This document shows, one piece after another, positions 51,367 through 59,845 of a DNA stretch of 64,000 nucleotides (the stretch's first letter is position 1; the number at the start of each line of letters is the position of its first letter). The stretch is from Methylobacterium oryzihabitans (GTDB taxonomy: Bacteria; Pseudomonadota; Alphaproteobacteria; Rhizobiales; Beijerinckiaceae). The notes below the pieces were generated by a model. That model saw only the letters and a program-made list of their open reading frames with translations. It was not told where the DNA came from and searched no databases. The DNA lies in contig NZ_SACP01000009.1 of assembly GCF_004004555.2 (NCBI RefSeq), positions 1-64,000 of the forward strand, given 5' to 3'. A program made the translations under genes and the position numbers.

Positions 51367-53145
51367 TCATTTGATGCCACTGCCTGTCTCTGCCCGTTTC
51401 CCGGTCGCTTGGTCATCTTCGACTGCGAAGACCCAAACGGTCCCACCCTGCGGGATGTCCTTCTCCCAGCCGTGCTCGTCAGCCATGATGCCTTGAACCA
51501 GCGCCGAGTCGACACCCCACCCTGAGACGATGGCGATATATTGCTTGCCGTCGACCGCATAGCTGATGGGAGGCGATATGATACCAGAATTGGTCTTGAA
51601 GCTCCACACCTCCTTGCCGGTCTTGCCGTCATAAGCGCGGAACATCCGGTCGCTCGTGCCACCCGTGAAAATCAGATCGGTCGCCGTCGACAGGATCGAG
51701 CCCCACATCCATGACTTGGCGTAGGTATCGCGCCATATTTCCTTGTTGGTGTTAGCGTCGATCGCCTGGATACCGCCGATATACTTCACGTCCTTATCGA
51801 TGAGGAGCTTGATGTCGGTAATATCGACGCCCGCGGACCACTGCCCCGGGATCCGCTCCTGGATCTTGCCTTCATATTTCATGCAATGGTTGTCGTTGAA
51901 CGGGACGTAGAGCATCCCGGTCTTCGGGTTGAATGACTCGTACGGCCAATCCTTGCCGCCCCAGACGCTCGGGCAGTAAGTGCCGGCCCGGCCCGTACCC
52001 GGAACGCCAGCAAGATCATAAGTCGGCCGGCCCGTCTTCGGATCGACGCTGGTGAAAACCGTATTCTTCACGAAGGGCCGGGCGTCGAGAAAGCTGATTT
52101 GACCCTCATTGGAGCGGCCGAGGCGATAGAGATAGCCGTTGCGCTGCGCGCTGATCATCGCCGGCACCTTCTTGCCGTCGCGGTCGAGTTCGATCAGGGT
52201 CGGCGCGTTCATCGCGGCCCAATCCCACGAATCGTTCCAGTGATACTGGAAGTGGCTCTTGATCTTGCCGTCCGACGGATTCAGTGCGACGACGGAGGCG
52301 ACGTAGAGGTTGTCGCCCGGCCGCTGGTCGCCGAGCCAGGGCGAGCCGTTGCCGACGCCCCAGTACAGGACGTCGTTCTTGGTGTCGTAGTTCCCCGGCA
52401 TCCACATCGTGCCGCCACCAATCTTCCAGGCATCCTTCCAGCGCCCGTCCTTCGGCCAGGTCTCGGATCCCGGCTGGCCGGGGGTCGGCACGGCCCAGAA
52501 GGTCCAGGCCTCCTTGCCGGTCTCGGCGTCGAACGCCTTCAGGAAGCCGCGGACACCGAACTCGCCCCCGGACGGGCCGATCATGATCTTGCCGTTGACC
52601 GCGACCGGCGCCGAGGTGATGTAGGCGCCCTGCGTCCAGTCGCAGACCTCGACGTCCCACACGACCTTGCCGGTCTTGGCATCGAGCGCGACGAGGCGGC
52701 AGTCGAGGCCGGCGACGAAGACCTTGTCGCCCCAGAGCGCGACGCCGCGATTGGTATAGTGGAAAGCGCTGAAGCCCTCGGGAAAATCGCGCTTGTAGCG
52801 CCAGACCGAGTCGCCGGTTTTCGCGTTCATCGCGATGACCTGGTTGTAGGGGGTCGCGACGTACATGACGCCGTTGTTCACGATCGGAGGCGCCTCGTGG
52901 CCCGACGTGACGCCGGTCGAGTAGCTCCAGACCGGGCGGAGGTTCTTGACGTTGCTCGCCGAGATCTGCTCGAGCGGGGTATAGCTCCAGCCGGCGTAGT
53001 TGCCCTTGGCCATCAGCCAGTTCTCAGGCTCCGGGTTGGACAGCCGTTCCTGAGTAACAGGGCTATAGTTTTTCAAAGGCTCCGCCAAACCGAGTGTCGG
53101 GATCAGGACGGTCGAGAGCAAAGCCAGGGACAGCGAGCGCAACAT
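51367..53145 (-). CDS. PQQ-dependent alcohol dehydrogenase (methanol/ethanol family)
   Basis: 592 aa from the ATG at 53145, with GGAGGAAG as ribosome-binding site. The signal peptide is MLRSLSLALLSTVLIPTLGLAE. Beta-propeller repeats with W-docking motifs (AKTGKVVW, AETGKEAWTF, ANTNKEIWRD, GKTGKEVWSF) define the quinoprotein fold. The catalytic base is Asp308 in WNDSWDWAAMNAP. The residue two further on is Ala310; in lanthanide enzymes (XoxF, ExaF) this is Asp, so a calcium-type site is predicted. The vicinal Cys-Cys found just before N-R-G in MxaF-type enzymes is absent (FHYTNRG here). No cytochrome gene adjoins; a Rieske protein gene is 41 nt upstream. Confidence 0.87.
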   Translation of the reverse strand: MLRSLSLALLSTVLIPTLGLAEPLKNYSPVTQERLSNPEPENWLMAKGNYAGWSYTPLEQISASNVKNLRPVWSYSTGVTSGHEAPPIVNNGVMYVATPYNQVIAMNAKTGDSVWRYKRDFPEGFSAFHYTNRGVALWGDKVFVAGLDCRLVALDAKTGKVVWDVEVCDWTQGAYITSAPVAVNGKIMIGPSGGEFGVRGFLKAFDAETGKEAWTFWAVPTPGQPGSETWPKDGRWKDAWKIGGGTMWMPGNYDTKNDVLYWGVGNGSPWLGDQRPGDNLYVASVVALNPSDGKIKSHFQYHWNDSWDWAAMNAPTLIELDRDGKKVPAMISAQRNGYLYRLGRSNEGQISFLDARPFVKNTVFTSVDPKTGRPTYDLAGVPGTGRAGTYCPSVWGGKDWPYESFNPKTGMLYVPFNDNHCMKYEGKIQERIPGQWSAGVDITDIKLLIDKDVKYIGGIQAIDANTNKEIWRDTYAKSWMWGSILSTATDLIFTGGTSDRMFRAYDGKTGKEVWSFKTNSGIISPPISYAVDGKQYIAIVSGWGVDSALVQGIMADEHGWEKDIPQGGTVWVFAVEDDQATGKRAETGSGIK

Positions 53146-53186
53146 GGCGTCTTCCTCCGATATCGCACGGTTCCCGTGCTGAATTT

Positions 53187-53828
53187 TTATTGTGAGGTGG
53201 CTGCACCGAGCGCGCCGGTGAACGCGCCTGCAACGGTGACGAAACCGTCCGCGACGGCCACCGGCAGGCCGGCGAGACGACGGGTGGCAGGACCAGTCAG
53301 GACGGCACCGTTGTCGGCCAGATCGAAACGCGAACCGTGACAGGTGCAGACCACCGAGCGGTTGTCGCCGTCGAGCAAGGTGATCGGGCAGCCATTGTGG
53401 GTGCAGATCGCCGAGTAGGCGACGATGCCCTCTGCCGCCCGCGGTGCCGTGGCAGGCGTGAGGGCGGAGGGATCGGTGCGGATCAGCAGGACTTGGTTGA
53501 CGCGCGACCCGCTGCGGATGGTCTCGGTGGCCGGATCGACGGGATAGGCGAGGCGAGGCGGATCGCCGATCTTGATGTCGGCCGCCATCACCGGCTTGTC
53601 CTTGTTCTCGCCGCTGAGATACGCGAAGCGGTCGCCGGGTTGAGGCCGCAGAGCTTTCGGATTGGGCGCCCTGGCGGGGGGCGCGCCAGCGCCCGGCTCT
53701 CCTGCCGCCAGGACCGTCGCTGTCGGAGCCATGAGCAGCGCGATGGCGGCCGTGAGAATGTCCCGTCGCGGCCAACCCGTGGCGGCACACTCGCACGGAC
53801 ACGGCGCCTGCGTGGTCTCGTCACTCAT
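53187..53828 (-). CDS. exported Rieske [2Fe-2S] protein
   Basis: 213 aa. A twin-arginine start (WPRRDILTAAIALLMAP) leads into a hydrophobic signal; before it is a short CPCEC cluster. The Rieske boxes are CTHNGC (C142, H144, C147) and CTCHG (C161, C163, H164): C142, H144, C161 and H164 would bind the cluster, and C147 and C163 would form the disulfide. The layout resembles the ubiquinol-cytochrome c reductase type. It precedes the PQQ dehydrogenase gene by 41 nt on the same strand, so it is a possible electron acceptor or partner of that enzyme, which is inference. Confidence 0.8.
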   Translation of the reverse strand: MSDETTQAPCPCECAATGWPRRDILTAAIALLMAPTATVLAAGEPGAGAPPARAPNPKALRPQPGDRFAYLSGENKDKPVMAADIKIGDPPRLAYPVDPATETIRSGSRVNQVLLIRTDPSALTPATAPRAAEGIVAYSAICTHNGCPITLLDGDNRSVVCTCHGSRFDLADNGAVLTGPATRRLAGLPVAVADGFVTVAGAFTGALGAATSQ

Positions 53829-54605
53829 GATGATCTCTCTGGGACGTGGCGTGTAGGGCGGATCCGGCCTGCCGTTGCGACCGGACGCTGATGCGGCCGC
53901 GCAGCGTGCAGACGTTCATGCGGTCCCCGCGCGACTTCGGCGCATGGAGAGCCCTCCTGTTTCCTCACAATTTTAGTTATCGTGCAGGCGACAAGCTTAC
54001 TGCCGACGCTTTGACGAACGGTAGCACCACTAATTTCCAGATTGCAACGGCTCACATACGAGAAATCGAACGAAACATTATGATAATAATATCATAATAA
54101 AACTATCACAGCTCGTTTTTGTTTGCACGCTGCGGCCGGCCATGAAATATCTTTCGGAAGCGCGCATGAACGAGACTAACCGTCTTGCATCGAACGCATC
54201 TTTGTAACGGCCCTGCCGTCCGGCAGCCTGTCAACTGGCAAGGATCGCTGTGCCGGCCCTTGTTCATGGCGTGAAATACAGAACTCGCTCGACGTGAATA
54301 ACCGGCATCATCGATGCTCATGTCTCACAGCTGCGATCTCGTCCCGAGGGACGAGCGTCTATGAGCCTTGAAGAACGTTGCCCGGTTGGACAGGGACATC
54401 CTACTTCGATCTTTGAAGCTGGCGGTCCTCGATCGCCCGCCCCGGGGACGAGTTGGCCGATGGCAGAAACCAGCGCTCATCAGAAATCCGCATCGATATA
54501 TGCAATTTATTCCTTGAGAGAAAAGTTGCACACATAGACAATCAGGATAGCCCTTTGTCAATTCTCGCCCGGGCAAACATCGGAAGGTTTCAATATGGAG
54601 GTGAC
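53829..54605. other. intergenic promoter region of the Rieske/PQQ operon
   Basis: 777 bp between the Rieske gene (minus) and an exported-protein gene (plus). An AT-rich patch near 54050-54120 contains the long palindrome listed separately. Other frames here lack ribosome-binding sites and family features. Confidence 0.45.
54077..54098. promoter_or_regulatory. AT-rich perfect palindrome in divergent promoter region
   Basis: ATTATGATA-ATAA-TATCATAAT, 9-bp perfect arms with a 4-bp spacer, about 250 bp upstream of the Rieske start. In this GC-rich genome it stands out. It is a candidate operator or promoter element for the operon. Confidence 0.4.
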
Positions 54606-55001
54606 ATGTTACTTCGAAACATGATCCCAGCACTCGTCTTGGCATTCTGGTCGACCGAAACCCGAGCCATCGATTGGGAGAGCCACGCTTTGCTCACCGA
54701 AGCCGGTCGACCGCTGCTCGTCTCGACATCGGACGGCTCCATCGACGCTCAGACGGTTGGAGAGACCTCATCCTTGTTCAGGCGCATCACGGCCGATGGG
54801 ACGGAATGTGAGGCGAAGGACGGCAAGACGAGGCGCATCCGAATCGTCTGCACGGCAAAAGGAACGCATTCAGTGTCGGTCTATATCGGCAAAATCGTCG
54901 GCGCCGGCCAGTTTCTCATCCAGCAGGTTGCGATCAACACCCGCATGCTCCCAGCTGCCGAGCGGGTCGCGCACGTCAGAAACCTGGTGTCCCACGAGTG
55001 A
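54606..55001 (+). CDS. small exported protein of unknown function
   Basis: 131 aa. A strong Shine-Dalgarno (GGAGGTG at 54597-54603) precedes the ATG. The N-terminus MLLRNMIPALVLAFWSTETRA looks like a signal peptide. The mature part has two cysteines (TECEAKDG and RIVCTAKG) that could form a disulfide, and is mostly beta-rich. I do not recognise the family. It is followed 123 bp later by a serine-protease-like gene on the same strand. Confidence 0.55.
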   Translation: MLLRNMIPALVLAFWSTETRAIDWESHALLTEAGRPLLVSTSDGSIDAQTVGETSSLFRRITADGTECEAKDGKTRRIRIVCTAKGTHSVSVYIGKIVGAGQFLIQQVAINTRMLPAAERVAHVRNLVSHE

Positions 55002-55124
55002 TTCCGCCACGCCGCGTCACTGCTCCCGATTGACGCTTCAGCACCGGGCATTCTTCATTGGCGTTAGCTGGGCTGAGATATCTCGGCGCCGGATTTTGTG
55101 CAAGACTTCGAGGCGGTCGCGGCC

Positions 55125-55931
55125 ATGACCCATTCGGGACGATGCATCTTGGCTGCGGTCGCGGTCGGCACCGCCCTGTCCGGACCGGCGGCGGCCGGCG
55201 ATGGACGGCTGGCCGCGCTCTATCCGCAGGATAGCCGTCGGGCCATGACCGGCGCGGATTTCGCCAGGTTCCCCGGTGCAGGAATCCTCTTCTGCCGAGA
55301 TGCCTCGGGCGTGCCGAAGCGGGCCGCCGCCGCCTGGCTGATCGCCGGGCCGCGGGTCGTCATGCTCAACGCCCACAATTTCCGGAGCCGGCGGCTCGAG
55401 GTCACCCGCGCGGTGGCGGATTGCTTCTTCCAGATCGCCGGCCGCAACTACGATTTCGAGCCGGACAGCCTGCAACTCGGGGTCCGGCCCGGCGCGGAGG
55501 CGCTGCACATCACGGACGACTGGGCGCTGCTCCACCTCAAGGAGCCGGTCACGACAGCGGTCGCGCAGCCGATCCCGGACGCACCGGCCGGGCTGCGAAC
55601 GGGCAGCGAGGCCATCGCGGTGACGATGGTCTCGCCGGCCGGCCACGAGAATTTCGGCAGCGCGACCAGCCTCGAGGCCTGCACCATCCGGCAGATCGAC
55701 CCGCCGGGCGAGGACGGCATCCGGCAGGCCCGGCACGATTGCAACAACGGCTATGGCGGATCCGGCTCCGGGCTGTTCGATGCCGGTGGCCGCCTGATCG
55801 CGATGCAAAGCGCGTCCCTGTCGATGAATTCCCGCCGCCCCTACGACGGCGAGTTCCATTACGGCTCGGCCCTGCTGCTCGAGGGCGCCTTCGTCGATGC
55901 CCTGCGCGACGCGGTCCGCCGCACCCGGTGA
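55125..55931 (+). CDS. exported trypsin-like serine protease
   Basis: 268 aa from the ATG at 55125; a GTG at 55098 in frame is less likely. The signal peptide ends near AAAG. The chymotrypsin-fold triad can be traced: His84 in MLNAHNF, Asp132 in TDDWALLHL and Ser213 in YGGSGSGLFDAGG, with GxSGS as the nucleophile motif. Two cysteine pairs are likely (LFC, DCF; EAC, HDC). It is probably a periplasmic peptidase. It is convergent with the small gene after mxaB, so it is not part of the mxa operon. Confidence 0.72.
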   Translation: MTHSGRCILAAVAVGTALSGPAAAGDGRLAALYPQDSRRAMTGADFARFPGAGILFCRDASGVPKRAAAAWLIAGPRVVMLNAHNFRSRRLEVTRAVADCFFQIAGRNYDFEPDSLQLGVRPGAEALHITDDWALLHLKEPVTTAVAQPIPDAPAGLRTGSEAIAVTMVSPAGHENFGSATSLEACTIRQIDPPGEDGIRQARHDCNNGYGGSGSGLFDAGGRLIAMQSASLSMNSRRPYDGEFHYGSALLLEGAFVDALRDAVRRTR

Positions 55932-55944
55932 GCAATCGGCCCGA

Positions 55945-56298
55945 TCAGCCGGGACCGAGCAGGCCCGGCACCACCGTTCCGTTCGGACCGAAACTCTCCT
56001 GCGCCCGCCGGCAGCTCGCCTCCGGGTCCTTCTGGTAGGCCTGGGTGTAGGCGGCCGAGCGGATCAGCGCCTCGCCGTGGGACAAAGCCGCGAGATCGGT
56101 GCCGAGCCGCTCCACCACCTCGCGGAACCGGGCGTAGTCGGGCGTCGTGCCGGGACAGGATTCGGCCACGAACCGGACCAACCCGGCGAGCTTGACGGCG
56201 TCATTGCTGACCGCGACCTTATCGGCTGGACTCACGCCCTCGGCGGCTTCGGCCGCCGTGAGGACGAGAGCGAACAACGAAATGGCATGGAGGATCAA
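55945..56298 (-). CDS. small exported protein, last gene of mxa operon
   Basis: 117 aa. Signal peptide MILHAISLFALVLTAAEAAE. Two cysteines (ESCPGTTP and SCRRAQ) may form a disulfide. The start overlaps the mxaB stop by 4 nt, so it is translated with the mxa genes. It is mostly helical, and I do not recognise a family. A periplasmic location suits a role with methanol dehydrogenase, but this is position-based. Confidence 0.6.
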   Translation of the reverse strand: MILHAISLFALVLTAAEAAEGVSPADKVAVSNDAVKLAGLVRFVAESCPGTTPDYARFREVVERLGTDLAALSHGEALIRSAAYTQAYQKDPEASCRRAQESFGPNGTVVPGLLGPG

Positions 56299-56774
56299 GA
56301 CAGGCTCCGTGTGTGGTGGCGGGTATCTTGGCGGATATCTTGGCGGAACCGATGTGGCATCGCTTCTCGTCGCGCGATGGCGAGGCGATGGTCGATCGAT
56401 AACATCCCTGCGCGCACCCGATGGAAGGCCGCCAGCAGGTCGGAGGTCGTGGTGTCCTTGAGCAGGTAGCCGGTCGCCCCGGCGGCCAGAGCTCGGGCGA
56501 CGACGGTCGGATCATCGTGCATGCTGAACACGAGAATGCGCGCCTCCGGCGCGAGGGCGCGGATGCGCGCGATCAGCGCGAGCCCGGAGAGGGAGCCGTC
56601 GCGATACGTTAGGTCCGCCACGACGACGGCGGGCCGGTTCGCAACGAAGCAGCGATAGCCTTCCTCGACATCGCTCGCGCAGTAGACGGCCGCATGGGCT
56701 TCCTCGAACACCATGCCGCAAGCCCTTAAAATGACAGGGTGATCGTCGACGACGAGGACGCTGCTGTCGGGCAT
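56295..56774 (-). CDS. mxaB: MxaB-position response regulator, receiver domain only
   Basis: 159 aa from the ATG at 56774 (GGGAG 9 nt before). The receiver domain is complete: acidic pair D10-D11 (VVDDHP), phospho-acceptor Asp54 in VVADLTYRDGS, Ser in VFSMHD, and Lys106 in GYLLKDT. After about residue 125 the chain becomes a basic tail (RREAMPHRFRQDIRQDTRHH) and stops, with no LuxR-type helix-turn-helix. A tandem TATCTTGGCGGA repeat near 56325-56348 encodes part of the tail. In Methylobacterium mxaB is needed for expression of methanol dehydrogenase; such regulators normally carry a DNA-binding output domain, so this one is either truncated or acts by protein contact. Confidence 0.7.
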   Translation of the reverse strand: MPDSSVLVVDDHPVILRACGMVFEEAHAAVYCASDVEEGYRCFVANRPAVVVADLTYRDGSLSGLALIARIRALAPEARILVFSMHDDPTVVARALAAGATGYLLKDTTTSDLLAAFHRVRAGMLSIDHRLAIARREAMPHRFRQDIRQDTRHHTRSLS

Positions 56775-56829
56775 GGCGTTCATCTCCCTTGTGCGTGATG
56801 GGCAGACATCCGACCCGCAGGCCAGTCGT

Positions 56830-57363
56830 TCACCGGGCCGTCGGCACGCCGGTGGTTTGCGTCCCGTAACTTCTCCGGAGGCGATCGAGGGCCGCGTCAT
56901 GGTCGGCTCCGCCGGCCCGCAGGGTCACGTATTGCTGGCACAGACTGCCGTAGAGTTGCCGACGCCCGGTGGGAGCCGCGACCGTTGTCAGCCCGGCGAT
57001 CAGCGTGTCGGGCGCCGGCGCGTTCGTCATCATGCTGGCCACCTGCGCCGTGCGGTTGGCGATCATGCGCGGATCCTCGATGAAGTGCGGCCGGGCCCGC
57101 GCCAAGGCCGCCTGCAGGCTCGCCACGGCCGCATCGCCCGGCGGCGACGTCCGCCCGGCGGCGCGGGCAGCGAGCCAGCGGGCGGGATCGGTGCGGTCGT
57201 CCGGCGTCAGCCAGTCGGACCGGGCGCCGTCGTCGCGACGGGCGACGATGGCGGCAGGAGGCTCGTCACGGGCTTCCTCCCGGGCCGGCTCGTCGCCGCA
57301 CGCCGCCAGCACCACGAGGACGAGGGCGGCGGATCCCCTCTCGGCGGCCGATCCGAGACTCAT
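56830..57363 (-). CDS. mxaH: MxaH, putative lipoprotein
   Basis: 177 aa. The N-terminus carries a lipobox (LVVLAACGD), so the mature protein is probably a lipoprotein anchored at residue 22. The remainder is helical with no catalytic motif. It overlaps the upstream beta-propeller gene by 4 nt. The name follows the conserved order L-D-E-H-B of the cluster. The function of MxaH is not established. Confidence 0.6.
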   Translation of the reverse strand: MSLGSAAERGSAALVLVVLAACGDEPAREEARDEPPAAIVARRDDGARSDWLTPDDRTDPARWLAARAAGRTSPPGDAAVASLQAALARARPHFIEDPRMIANRTAQVASMMTNAPAPDTLIAGLTTVAAPTGRRQLYGSLCQQYVTLRAGGADHDAALDRLRRSYGTQTTGVPTAR

Positions 57364-58298
57364 CGGAGGGAGACCGCGAGGCCGCGGGGGCCGTCCGCCA
57401 GGGGCAGCCGCGCCAGTTCCCGGCGTGAGCGAGGATCGACGAGGGAGAGATCGCCCGAGAACCAGTTGGCGACGGCGACGCGGCCATCCTCGAGGGCCAG
57501 CACGCCCTCGGGGTAACGGCCGACCGCGACCTCGCCGTCCGGTGCCAGGCGGTCGACCGACAGAAGGGCGACGCTGCCGGCATGCTGGCGGCTCACCACG
57601 ACCGTGCGCCCATCCACCGTCACGGCAACGCCGTAGGGCATCGTCCCGACCGGCACGGTGGCGATTTGGGCGAGCGTCCGGGCGTCGATGACGGTGAGGT
57701 CGTTGCTGCGCACGTTCGCCACGTAGAGCCGCGCCCCGTCGGGGCTCAACGCCACGGCGAAGGGACCCTCCCCGGTGGCAGCGGCGCCGAATACCCGCAT
57801 CCCGGCCGTGTCGATCGCGACGATCCGGCGATGCTCGCGGTCGGCGACGTAGAGGCGGGCGCCGGTGCGGTCGAGGACGAGGCCGGCGGGATCGGGGACC
57901 GGCACGGCCGGGCCGGCGGCCTCGCCGGTCCTGGGATCGCGCCGCACCACCTCGCCCCGGCGCCAGTCGCCGACGTAGAGCGCGGATCCGTCGGGGGCGG
58001 CGGCGATGCCGAAGGGCGAGCCCGGATGGTCCAGGCGGGCGATCACCCGTCCGGCGGGCCCGTCGATCACCGAGATCGCCTTGTGGTCGGGATGGGTGAC
58101 GTAGACCCGTCCTCCCGGCCCCGCCGCAAGCCCTGCCGGGCCGGGCCCGACCGGGATGGTGGCGATGACCCGGGGGGCAGCGGGATCGATGCGCGACACC
58201 ACCCCGCCATCCTGGCTCGCGACGTAGATCTCGGCCGCGAGAGCGGTTGGCCCGAAGGCCGACATGGAGAGGAGTACGGTGAGGAGGAGCGCCCTCAC
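57360..58298 (-). CDS. mxaE: MxaE, exported YVTN-type beta-propeller
   Basis: 312 aa. Signal peptide MRALLLTVLLSMSAFGPTALAAE. Repeated blades of about 42 residues, with the motif pattern (V/A)-x-P-D/G-x-x-x-(L/V)-Y-V, are visible: GRVYVTHPDHKAISVID, SALYVGDWRRGEVVRRD, ARLYVADREHRRIVAID and ARLYVANVRSNDLTVID. This gives a seven-blade propeller. It overlaps mxaD and mxaH by 4 nt. The name is by position in the mxa cluster; a periplasmic assembly role is likely but unproven. Confidence 0.6.
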   Translation of the reverse strand: MRALLLTVLLSMSAFGPTALAAEIYVASQDGGVVSRIDPAAPRVIATIPVGPGPAGLAAGPGGRVYVTHPDHKAISVIDGPAGRVIARLDHPGSPFGIAAAPDGSALYVGDWRRGEVVRRDPRTGEAAGPAVPVPDPAGLVLDRTGARLYVADREHRRIVAIDTAGMRVFGAAATGEGPFAVALSPDGARLYVANVRSNDLTVIDARTLAQIATVPVGTMPYGVAVTVDGRTVVVSRQHAGSVALLSVDRLAPDGEVAVGRYPEGVLALEDGRVAVANWFSGDLSLVDPRSRRELARLPLADGPRGLAVSLR

Positions 58299-58846
58299 GG
58301 GCCGCCCTCCACCTTGGCCTTCAGCCCGGCGAGCCCCGCCTCGAAATAGGCCTTCATGGCGGCCCGGCCGGCCGCATCGCTCAGTTCCTCCGGCGGCTCG
58401 TTGCCGGTATCGCCGCGGTAGAAGCGCCCGAACCAGGCGACCTTGCTGCCCGCACCCTCCGGCGTCACCGTCAGGGTCGCCGAGTAGGACGAGACCGGCA
58501 GGGCCTTCAGGTCCGGATCATCGAGGCGGTACGAGTAGCTGCGCCGGGCCGCGTCGTATTCGTCGAGGCTCTCGTGCAGGACGCCGCCGTTCTTGAGCGT
58601 CAGGGTTCGGGTGTCGCCATTTTTGGTGCCGTCGCCTTTGCTCGTGCCGCTCGCGACGAGGGGGTTCCAGCCAGCGATCCCCGCGAATTTGCCGGCGACC
58701 GCCCAGACCTTGTCGGGTGGGGCCGCGATGGTGACCGTGGCCTCGATCTTCTGCGGGGTCGGCCCGTGGGCAAGCGCCGCCGGCGCAACGCCGAACGTCG
58801 CCGCGACGAGGAGGCCGCCGAACAGGGAATCGTGGAACCGACGCAT
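58295..58846 (-). CDS. mxaD: MxaD, SRPBCC-fold periplasmic protein
   Basis: 183 aa. Signal peptide ending in ALAHG. The mature domain has the SRPBCC/polyketide-cyclase pattern: KIEATVTIAAPPDKVWAVAGKFAGIAGWNP near the start and YSATLTVTPEGAGSKVAWFGRFY further on. MxaD of Methylobacterium is a 17-kDa periplasmic protein that stimulates the interaction of methanol dehydrogenase with cytochrome cL. It overlaps the beta-propeller gene by 4 nt. Confidence 0.75.
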   Translation of the reverse strand: MRRFHDSLFGGLLVAATFGVAPAALAHGPTPQKIEATVTIAAPPDKVWAVAGKFAGIAGWNPLVASGTSKGDGTKNGDTRTLTLKNGGVLHESLDEYDAARRSYSYRLDDPDLKALPVSSYSATLTVTPEGAGSKVAWFGRFYRGDTGNEPPEELSDAAGRAAMKAYFEAGLAGLKAKVEGGP

Positions 58847-58849
58847 GCT

Positions 58850-59845
58850 TTACGCTCCGTGACGAAGGCGGGAGACGGTCTCGCGCAGGCGGGCGTGCCA
58901 GGGCAGAAGACCGAACAGGACGAGGAGGGCGGCGAGCGCCGCGCCGCCGAGGGCGGGGCGCAGGTCGAGCCGGACCGGGCGCGTCCGCGGCGTCGCCGCC
59001 GCCGTGAGGGCGCCCGCGAGGCCCCCCGGCACGTCGAGGGGCGCATAGGCGAGGCCGGTCTCGGCCGCGAGCCCGCGCAGGTAGGACTCGCGCACCGAGG
59101 ACAGGTGCTCCTGGCCGGGAGCGGCGGTGGCGCCGAAGGGGGCGTTGCGTGGGTTGTAGCCCTCGCGCGTCTCCGCATCCGGCGGTGGTGGGCCGAACCG
59201 GTTCTCGTGCGGCACGTCGTCGGCCCCGTAGAAGCCGATCTCGCGGCCTCGGTCGTCGTAGCGCGGGATCGGCGACGGGGCATGGCCGCCGGCGCCGACG
59301 ATCAGCCCGCGCACCGCGCCGGGCTTGCCCTCGAAGGCGGGACCGCCGCGGGCCGGCAGAGGCGGCGCCTCGTGGCCGTCGGTGACGAAGACGAGGTCGC
59401 TGCCGAGATCCGCCGCCAGCCCGATCGCCCGGAACAGGCCCGCGGCAACCCGGCTGTCCCCCTCCCAGCCCATGCGCCAGTCGAGACCCGCGAGGGCGCC
59501 GTCGAGGGCGGCGAAATCGGCGCAGGTCTCGATCGGCTCGAACAGCAGGAAGGTGCGCCGCTCGGCGAACAGGCCGAGGCCGAGGCGCGAGCCGCAAGGG
59601 AGAGACGCCGCGAGGTCCCGCAAGGCCGCCTTGGCCTTGTCGAGCCGGCTCACGGGCTTTCCTCGAAGGCGCTCGTCGCGGGTGTTCATGCTGCCGGTGA
59701 TGTCGATCACCACCACGGCCTCGACGCGCTGCCCCGTGATGGAGAGGTGCGGCGCGACGCCCGTCAGAGCCGTGAGGGCGAGCGCACCGGCGAGCAGCCG
59801 CTCGCGCGTATGGCCGAGTAGCCGCACGAGGGGAGCCCGAATCAC
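58850..59845 (-). CDS. mxaL: MxaL, von Willebrand factor A domain protein
   Basis: 331 aa from a GTG at 59845 overlapping the mxaK stop by 4 nt. The VWA domain has the MIDAS motif VVVIDITGSMNTRD. An N-terminal membrane segment (LLAGALALTALTGVAPHLSI) and a C-terminal one (ALGGAALAALLVLFGLLPWH) flank a large extracytoplasmic domain. MxaA, MxaK and MxaL are reported to be needed for insertion of calcium into methanol dehydrogenase in M. extorquens. Confidence 0.75.
   Translation of the reverse strand: MIRAPLVRLLGHTRERLLAGALALTALTGVAPHLSITGQRVEAVVVIDITGSMNTRDERLRGKPVSRLDKAKAALRDLAASLPCGSRLGLGLFAERRTFLLFEPIETCADFAALDGALAGLDWRMGWEGDSRVAAGLFRAIGLAADLGSDLVFVTDGHEAPPLPARGGPAFEGKPGAVRGLIVGAGGHAPSPIPRYDDRGREIGFYGADDVPHENRFGPPPPDAETREGYNPRNAPFGATAAPGQEHLSSVRESYLRGLAAETGLAYAPLDVPGGLAGALTAAATPRTRPVRLDLRPALGGAALAALLVLFGLLPWHARLRETVSRLRHGA

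Noticed and set aside
51367..53145. Calling the PQQ dehydrogenase mxaF or xoxF
   Set aside because: It lacks the vicinal cysteine pair of MxaF and has Ala at the lanthanide Asp position of XoxF, and no mxaJ/xoxJ-type cytochrome or binding-protein genes adjoin it.
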